A stretch of DNA of 64,000 nucleotides from a virus. Positions 60,107 through 64,000 of this stretch are shown in pieces. Made by a program: the position numbers and the translations under genes. Every line of letters begins with the position of its first letter. Position 1 is the first letter of the stretch. The notes beneath the pieces were generated by a model. It was not told where the DNA came from, did not search any database, and was given only the letters and a program-made list of their open reading frames with translations. The stretch is taken from positions 1-64,000 of IMG/VR virus record IMGVR_UViG_3300027788_000008. One strand, given 5' to 3'.

Positions 60107-60132
60107 ACCCGCTCTTCGGAGCGGGTTTTTTT
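60107..60132 (+). terminator. intrinsic terminator after the capsid gene
   Basis: ACCCGCTC (60107-60114), TTCG loop, GAGCGGGT (60119-60126), then a T-tract to 60132: a perfect 8-bp GC-rich stem. Upstream, nested stems GGTAG/CTACC (60021-60067) and GGACG/CGTCC (60034-60053) may stabilise the 3' end of the gp23 mRNA. Confidence 0.93.
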
Positions 60133-60212
60133 ATGCCCTCAAAACCTTCAACAACACGTAAAGTAAAATCGCTTCCAAATTTTCCGCTATATTTTTTCGT
60201 CTAAAAACGTTG

Positions 60213-60240
60213 TTGACATTTAAGTCTAAATAGATATAAT
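60213..60240 (+). promoter_or_regulatory. sigma70-like promoter of the recombination operon
   Basis: TTGACA at 60213-60218, 16-base spacer, TATAAT at 60235-60240, 27 bases before the ATG at 60267. It would be read early by host polymerase and leads into uvsY. Confidence 0.85.
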
Positions 60241-60266
60241 AGAGAGAGTTAATCGAGGAAAGAACA

Positions 60267-60782
60267 ATGACAAGTAGTATAAGCAACAACACCAATTTAT
60301 TCCAACCAACAGGATTTAAGGTTATTATTGATCGTCAGAACTTCGCAAACTTAGAATTTTTTGTGCAGGGAATCTCACATCCAGGGGCAAACTGTCCCGC
60401 TATAGAGACAGCTGTTAAGAGACTCCAGGGTATACCAATGCCAGGAGGACAGATGGAGTATAGCGAGTTGACTATGGATGTGTTGCTCGACGAAGACATG
60501 AACTCGTATAAAGAGATGTACAACTGGTTGTTGCGTAGTGTTAATAGTGAAATGATAACTCGTCGCGACGACTTTGGAGGCGGACGTTCCACCCAACCGA
60601 CTTATTCTGACATCACTCTTGTGGCCCTCACCAGTCATAACAATAAAAGTGTAAAGTTTAAATATGTTGACGCACTACCTGTTTCGATCGGAGAAATACG
60701 GTTTGAGGCACAGAACCAGTCAGTTGAGTATGTTACATTCCCCGCAAGTTTTAGATTTTCTTATTTTGAGATAGTTGAATAG
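60267..60782 (+). CDS. tail-tube-fold protein after gp23
   Basis: A 171-residue protein. FQPTGFKVIIDRQNFANLEF, GISHPGANCPAIETAVKRLQ and MEYSELTMDVLLDEDMNSYK, then EMYNWLLR, match the gp19-like tube fold (strand pattern with a P-x-x-x-L helix). Marine T4-like phages carry a similar gene between gp23 and uvsY. A tail-completion (gp3-like position) or tube-related role is inferred from its place and fold. It is unusual in standing behind a sigma70-type promoter rather than a late box. The next gene starts 3 bases after the stop. Confidence 0.6.
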   Translation: MTSSISNNTNLFQPTGFKVIIDRQNFANLEFFVQGISHPGANCPAIETAVKRLQGIPMPGGQMEYSELTMDVLLDEDMNSYKEMYNWLLRSVNSEMITRRDDFGGGRSTQPTYSDITLVALTSHNNKSVKFKYVDALPVSIGEIRFEAQNQSVEYVTFPASFRFSYFEIVE

Positions 60783-60785
60783 TAT

Positions 60786-61226
60786 ATGGATTTAGATGGT
60801 ATTCTTGCCCAGTGGGTAACTGATTGTGAGATTGGACATAACCTTGATTCTGCATCACGCGAGACTCCTCAGTTACACGGCAAGTATCTTGGTTATTATA
60901 TACAAGCAAAACTTATGATGAAACGTGCAGAAGATAAACAACAAATTCTTCTCAAGAACAAATTCTTGTGGTACAACGGAAAATTGTCCCAGGACGAGAT
61001 TGTTGATCTTGGTTGGGTACACGACCCATTCAATGGTCTAAAGATAATGAAGGGTGACCTTTCATACTATTATGACAGTGACCCTGAGATACAAAAAAGC
61101 GAAGCAACCATTGTGTACTACAAGACGATGGTCGAAGCACTCAAGGAGATTATGGACACGTTGAAGTGGAGACACCAAACTATCGGTAACTCTATCCGCT
61201 GGAAGCAGTTCGAAGCGGGAGTATAA
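60786..61226 (+). CDS. uvsY: recombination mediator UvsY
   Basis: A 146-residue protein (T4: 137) that loads the UvsX recombinase onto gp32-coated DNA. WYNGKLSQDEIVDLGWVHDP, then FNGLKIMKGDLSYYYDSDP, and LKEIMDTLKWRHQTIGNSIR are strongly conserved UvsY segments. It needs gp32 as substrate, which is also encoded in this window; UvsX is not. It is followed by UvsW, as in T4. A late box overlaps its stop. Confidence 0.95.
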   Translation: MDLDGILAQWVTDCEIGHNLDSASRETPQLHGKYLGYYIQAKLMMKRAEDKQQILLKNKFLWYNGKLSQDEIVDLGWVHDPFNGLKIMKGDLSYYYDSDPEIQKSEATIVYYKTMVEALKEIMDTLKWRHQTIGNSIRWKQFEAGV

Positions 61227-61229
61227 ATA
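61222..61229 (+). promoter_or_regulatory. late promoter TATAAATA before uvsW
   Basis: Perfect late box overlapping the TAA of uvsY, 27 bases before the uvsW ATG. In T4, uvsW is a late gene, and the box fits this. Confidence 0.85.
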
Positions 61230-61256
61230 CTACATATCCAATAAGGCAATGTAGTT

Positions 61257-62720
61257 ATGAACAATTTAACAGTCCAATTGCTGAATCACTCTATGATGGT
61301 TGTGAAGTGCGATGCTGGAGTACGAGCGGAGTTGTCCGAGTATTTCTCATTCTTTGTTCCTGGACATAAGTTCATGCCGAGTTTCAAGCGCAAGCAATGG
61401 GACGGAAAGATTAGATTGTTTAATGCCATTACCAGTGAACTTAATGTCGGATTGTATGTCAAACTCTGTAAGTTTGCTGCTGACAGACACTACCACTTAC
61501 AGATGGAGCATAGCGACTATGGTCTACCAACCGCAAGAAACAAGGTAAACCACCAACAACTGGTTGCATCACAAGCATTGTGGGGCATGCCCTTTCCTCC
61601 TAGAGACTATCAGTACGAAGCAATCACGCATGGCATATCGAATAAGCGTTGCATCCTGTTATCCCCAACTGGTTCTGGTAAGTCGTTTATTATATATAAT
61701 CTTATGCGTTGGTATCTTGATGGACATGACAAAGCAGTCCTTGTCGTTGTTCCAACGACCTCCCTCGTGGAGCAGATGTACAAAGACTTCTCTGACTATG
61801 GCATGGATGTAGATACCGATGTACATAAAATTTACTCAGGCAAGGACAAGAAGACCACTAAGAGGGTCATTGTCACAACTTGGCAGTCAGTGTATCGCCT
61901 TGGTCCAGATTGGTTTAATGCCTTTGGTTGTGTGTTTGGAGACGAGTGTCATTTATTTAAGGCAAAATCTTTGGCAACAATGATGAATAAGTGCAGCGAA
62001 GCAGAGTATCGTTTCGGGACCACGGGCACGCTGGATGGAACCCAGTGTAACAAGTTGGTACTCGAGGGACTCTTTGGTCCAACAAAGCGAGTGACGTTCA
62101 CCAGAGACCTACAGGACAACGGAACACTCGCTCGATTGAAGATAGACATGCTGATGCTTGACTATCCTTTGCAGCTGCGTAAATTTAACAAGGATCGGAC
62201 ATATCAGGAAGAAGTAGATTTCCTTGTGGGGTATGAACCAAGGAACAGATTGATACGCAACATTGCTTTAACACAAACCGGAAACACTCTTGTACTGTAC
62301 CAGTTCGTCGAGAAACACGGTGAAGTGTTGCATAAAATGATTAAGGAGAAAAATGATCAGGTGTTCTATGTTCATGGTGGCACGGATGTTTCTGACAGAG
62401 AAGCAATTCGTGGAATTGTTGAGCGTAGTGAAGGTGCCATCATTGTTGCCTCAATGGGAACATTTAGCACGGGAATTAACATCAAGAATCTGCACAATAT
62501 TGTATTTGCCTCCCCATCAAAGTCGCAGGTCAAAGTGTTGCAGGCAATAGGAAGAGGTTTACGCAAAGCAGAAAATGGACAGGATACGAAATTGTTCGAC
62601 CTTGCTGATGATTTGTCAGTTGAGTCCAAGAAGAATTTCACCCTAAAGCATTCGGAAGAGAGAGTTAAAATGTATAATACGGAAAAGTTTAAATTCGAAA
62701 TACACAAGGTGGTGTTATGA
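61257..62720 (+). CDS. uvsW: UvsW DNA/RNA helicase
   Basis: A 487-residue superfamily 2 helicase (T4: 503) that reverses stalled forks and unwinds R-loops, switching replication from origin to recombination mode. The N-terminal domain holds PGHKFMPSFKRKQWDGKIRL. Walker A is SPTGSGKS (136-143), DExH-type box GDECH (228-232), motif III GTTGTLDG, motif V SMGTFSTGINIKNL and motif VI QAIGRGLRK. All motifs are intact. The stop overlaps the next ATG by 4 bases. Confidence 0.96.
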   Translation: MNNLTVQLLNHSMMVVKCDAGVRAELSEYFSFFVPGHKFMPSFKRKQWDGKIRLFNAITSELNVGLYVKLCKFAADRHYHLQMEHSDYGLPTARNKVNHQQLVASQALWGMPFPPRDYQYEAITHGISNKRCILLSPTGSGKSFIIYNLMRWYLDGHDKAVLVVVPTTSLVEQMYKDFSDYGMDVDTDVHKIYSGKDKKTTKRVIVTTWQSVYRLGPDWFNAFGCVFGDECHLFKAKSLATMMNKCSEAEYRFGTTGTLDGTQCNKLVLEGLFGPTKRVTFTRDLQDNGTLARLKIDMLMLDYPLQLRKFNKDRTYQEEVDFLVGYEPRNRLIRNIALTQTGNTLVLYQFVEKHGEVLHKMIKEKNDQVFYVHGGTDVSDREAIRGIVERSEGAIIVASMGTFSTGINIKNLHNIVFASPSKSQVKVLQAIGRGLRKAENGQDTKLFDLADDLSVESKKNFTLKHSEERVKMYNTEKFKFEIHKVVL

Positions 62721-63139
62721 GTAAAATAAATTTGGAAGAAGACAAAATACTACAGATAAAATTGATGACAGGACAAGAGATACTTGCCCAGTCTATCGAA
62801 GTTGATACAGAAGATTCATTCGTTGTCAGTCACGCACTAGAAATGGTTGCTGTTGAGTACGAAGATGACGAGTTGCAGTTGAACAAGTCTTATTACATCC
62901 TGCGACCTTTTATTTCTTATCCATCAGCACTTGACGTTGTTGTTTCTATCAACCCAACCGCTATTGTGTGCATCAACAAACCGAGCAAGAAGGTTATTGA
63001 GCAATATACAAGTTCCTGTGATACTATACAAGAGATGCTACTTGATGAAGTTCCTGAAGAGGCAGTACCACACAATACACCAAATGGGAATGTCCTCACC
63101 TTTCCTCCCACCCCACCTAAATTATTGACCGAAGATTGA
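62717..63139 (+). CDS. conserved small protein between uvsW and gp55
   Basis: A 140-residue protein: ILQIKLMTGQEILAQSIEVD, then SYYILRPFISYPSALDVVVS and INPTAIVCINKPSKKVIEQY. The KLMTGQEIL start resembles an Sm/LSm-like strand-turn; this fold often binds RNA, but no binding residues can be named. It recurs at this place in marine T4-like phages as an unnamed protein. The C-terminal part is Pro-rich (FPPTPPKL). It is coupled to uvsW by overlap, and its last codons overlap the gp55 promoter. Confidence 0.65.
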   Translation: MSKINLEEDKILQIKLMTGQEILAQSIEVDTEDSFVVSHALEMVAVEYEDDELQLNKSYYILRPFISYPSALDVVVSINPTAIVCINKPSKKVIEQYTSSCDTIQEMLLDEVPEEAVPHNTPNGNVLTFPPTPPKLLTED

Positions 63140-63164
63140 CATTACACACTACTTGATGTAGAAT
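63136..63164 (+). promoter_or_regulatory. sigma70-like promoter of gp55
   Basis: TTGACA at 63136-63141, 17-base spacer, TAGAAT at 63159-63164, 34 bases before the gp55 ATG. The late sigma gene is thus itself under an early-type promoter, as expected for a cascade. Confidence 0.8.
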
Positions 63165-63197
63165 AGAGTTCTACCGTATGAATAATGGAATACAAGT

Positions 63198-63785
63198 ATG
63201 AAACCTAGCGAACGCCCACATTATGTGAACAATGCACAATTCAGTCAAGCAGTCGTAGACCATGTTAAGTCTGTTCGTGACTCTGAGGGCACAGGCGAGG
63301 AAGCACCGCAAATGCCCACCTATGTTGCTACCTGTTTTCTTAAGATAGCAGAAGGTCTCTCACATAAGTCTAACTTTGTGCGATACACCTATCGAGAAGA
63401 GATGGTAATGGATGCGGTTGAGAACTGCCTTCGTGCATGTAAGAACTATGACATAGAAGCAGCAACCCGCAAGGGCAAACCAAATGCATTTGGGTATTTC
63501 ACCCAGATATCTTGGTATGCGTTCTTACGTCGAATTAAAAAAGAACAACGCCAACAAGATGTCAAGATGAACTATATTGCTGAGTCTGGATTGGACGAGT
63601 TCGTGGTAGATCCTGGTGAAGACCCGCAGGTTGCCAAGGCAGTACAATCGTTTGTCGACAACCTTCGTCTTCGAATTGATGAGGTTAAAAATAAAGACAC
63701 TAAGATAAAGGAATATAAGAAGAAGACTGCAATAAAGCGCACAGTGCGTGTAGACTCTGACCTTTCTAGTTTCTTAGAGGGATAG
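63198..63785 (+). CDS. 55: late-transcription sigma factor gp55
   Basis: A 195-residue protein (T4: 185), the sigma-like factor that lets host RNA polymerase read TATAAATA late promoters. FVRYTYREEMVMDAVENCLR and the following ACKNYDI and GYFTQISWYAFLRRIKKEQR are the sigma region-2-like core. The C-terminal end SDLSSFLEG carries the hydrophobic clamp-binding tail type (T4 gp55 and gp33 bind the sliding clamp by such ends). The many TATAAATA boxes in the window are its predicted targets. Confidence 0.95.
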   Translation: MKPSERPHYVNNAQFSQAVVDHVKSVRDSEGTGEEAPQMPTYVATCFLKIAEGLSHKSNFVRYTYREEMVMDAVENCLRACKNYDIEAATRKGKPNAFGYFTQISWYAFLRRIKKEQRQQDVKMNYIAESGLDEFVVDPGEDPQVAKAVQSFVDNLRLRIDEVKNKDTKIKEYKKKTAIKRTVRVDSDLSSFLEG

Positions 63786-63787
63786 AT

Positions 63788-64000
63788 ATGAAGATCGCAA
63801 TCCTTAACGATACCCACTGTGGTATTCGTAATAGCAGCGATATATTTATCGAGTCTCAGGAACGTTTTTATAACGAGGTTTTCTTCCCATACCTGAATGA
63901 ACACAACATCACAAACGTATTGCATCTCGGGGATTATTATGAGAATCGCCGATTCATAAACTTCAAGGCACTCAACAGCAATCGTAAAGTGTTTCTTGAG
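63788..64000 (+). CDS. 47: recombination nuclease gp47 (5' part, cut by window end)
   Basis: The first 71 residues of an Mre11-type phosphoesterase. MKIAILNDTHCGIRNSSDIF holds the D-x-H metal motif (D8, H10), and LHLGDYYENR has the second motif GD. With gp46 it resects DNA ends for recombination-dependent replication. The start lies 2 bases after the gp55 stop. Confidence 0.93.
   Translation, partial: MKIAILNDTHCGIRNSSDIFIESQERFYNEVFFPYLNEHNITNVLHLGDYYENRRFINFKALNSNRKVFLE

Noticed and set aside
1-64000. tRNA genes, CRISPR arrays, insertion sequences, homing endonucleases, integrase
   Set aside because: I looked for cloverleaf-like runs, regularly spaced repeats, terminal inverted repeats and motifs such as GIY-YIG or LAGLIDADG and found none that I could support.

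Overview
The window is about 64 kb of the virion and DNA-metabolism core of a T4-like contractile-tailed bacteriophage (myovirus), most like the marine T4-like phages of cyanobacteria and pelagic proteobacteria. The evidence is the nearly complete T4 morphogenesis set in T4-like order: gp26, a gp29-like tape measure, gp4, 48, 53, a gp27-like hub, gp5 parts, 25, 6, a gp7-like giant, 8, then 13-14-15-16-17-18-19-20-67/68-21-22-23, then UvsY, UvsW, gp55 and the start of gp47. No photosynthesis genes or tRNA genes are seen. A Gram-negative host is inferred from a phage-encoded TorF-type outer-membrane porin. Every gene but one (gp4) is on the + strand, with short spacers or 4-base ATGA overlaps.

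Layout. 1-1435: end of an unidentified gene, a DxD glycosyltransferase-like gene and a surface-glycan-like gene. 1436-4401: small early genes behind sigma70-like promoters, two of which are a duplicated promoter-leader cassette, ending with gp33 (late co-activator) and a small conserved gene. 4402-5482: gp32 single-stranded DNA-binding protein with a structured 5' leader. 5483-6361: porin behind a late-type promoter and before a terminator. 6388-10721: tail-tube-like protein, gp26 with a probable -1 frameshift product, tape measure. 10714-11260: gp4 on the minus strand with face-to-face late promoters. 11270-22485: gp48, gp53, hub protein, a gp5 split into pieces, a tandemly duplicated gene pair and an amidase. 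22533-42760: baseplate wedges gp25, gp6, a 2123-residue gp7-like fusion, gp8, a 1994-residue DUF4815-type protein and fibre-like proteins, one rich in Tyr/Gly/Arg repeats. 42832-47595: small structural proteins mixed with enzyme-like genes (glycosyltransferase, 2OG-Fe(II) oxygenase-like, asparagine-synthetase-like). 47614-60132: neck, packaging, sheath, tube, portal, prohead and capsid. 60213-64000: a tube-like protein, UvsY, UvsW, a small conserved protein, gp55 and gp47 (cut by the window end).

Regulation is readable from the sequence. Early and replication genes (small genes, gp32, uvsY/uvsW region, gp55) follow TTGACA-N16/17-TATAAT type promoters that the host sigma70 would read. Virion genes mostly follow TATAAATA, the T4 late promoter read by gp55 sigma with gp33 as co-activator; both proteins are encoded here. 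Strong hairpins close the porin, tail-tube and capsid transcripts.

Most notable points: a UUUUUUC frameshift window joining gp26 to a gp51-like extension; two tandem hairpins with identical 7-base loops and compensating stems at the predicted 5' end of the gp32 mRNA; a gp5 split into an OB/dead-lysozyme gene and a needle gene with a separate amidase between them; a wedge protein fused to beta-helix and beta-propeller domains; a duplicated modular baseplate-region gene; and the phage porin. All function calls rest on reading the translated sequences by eye, without database searches.
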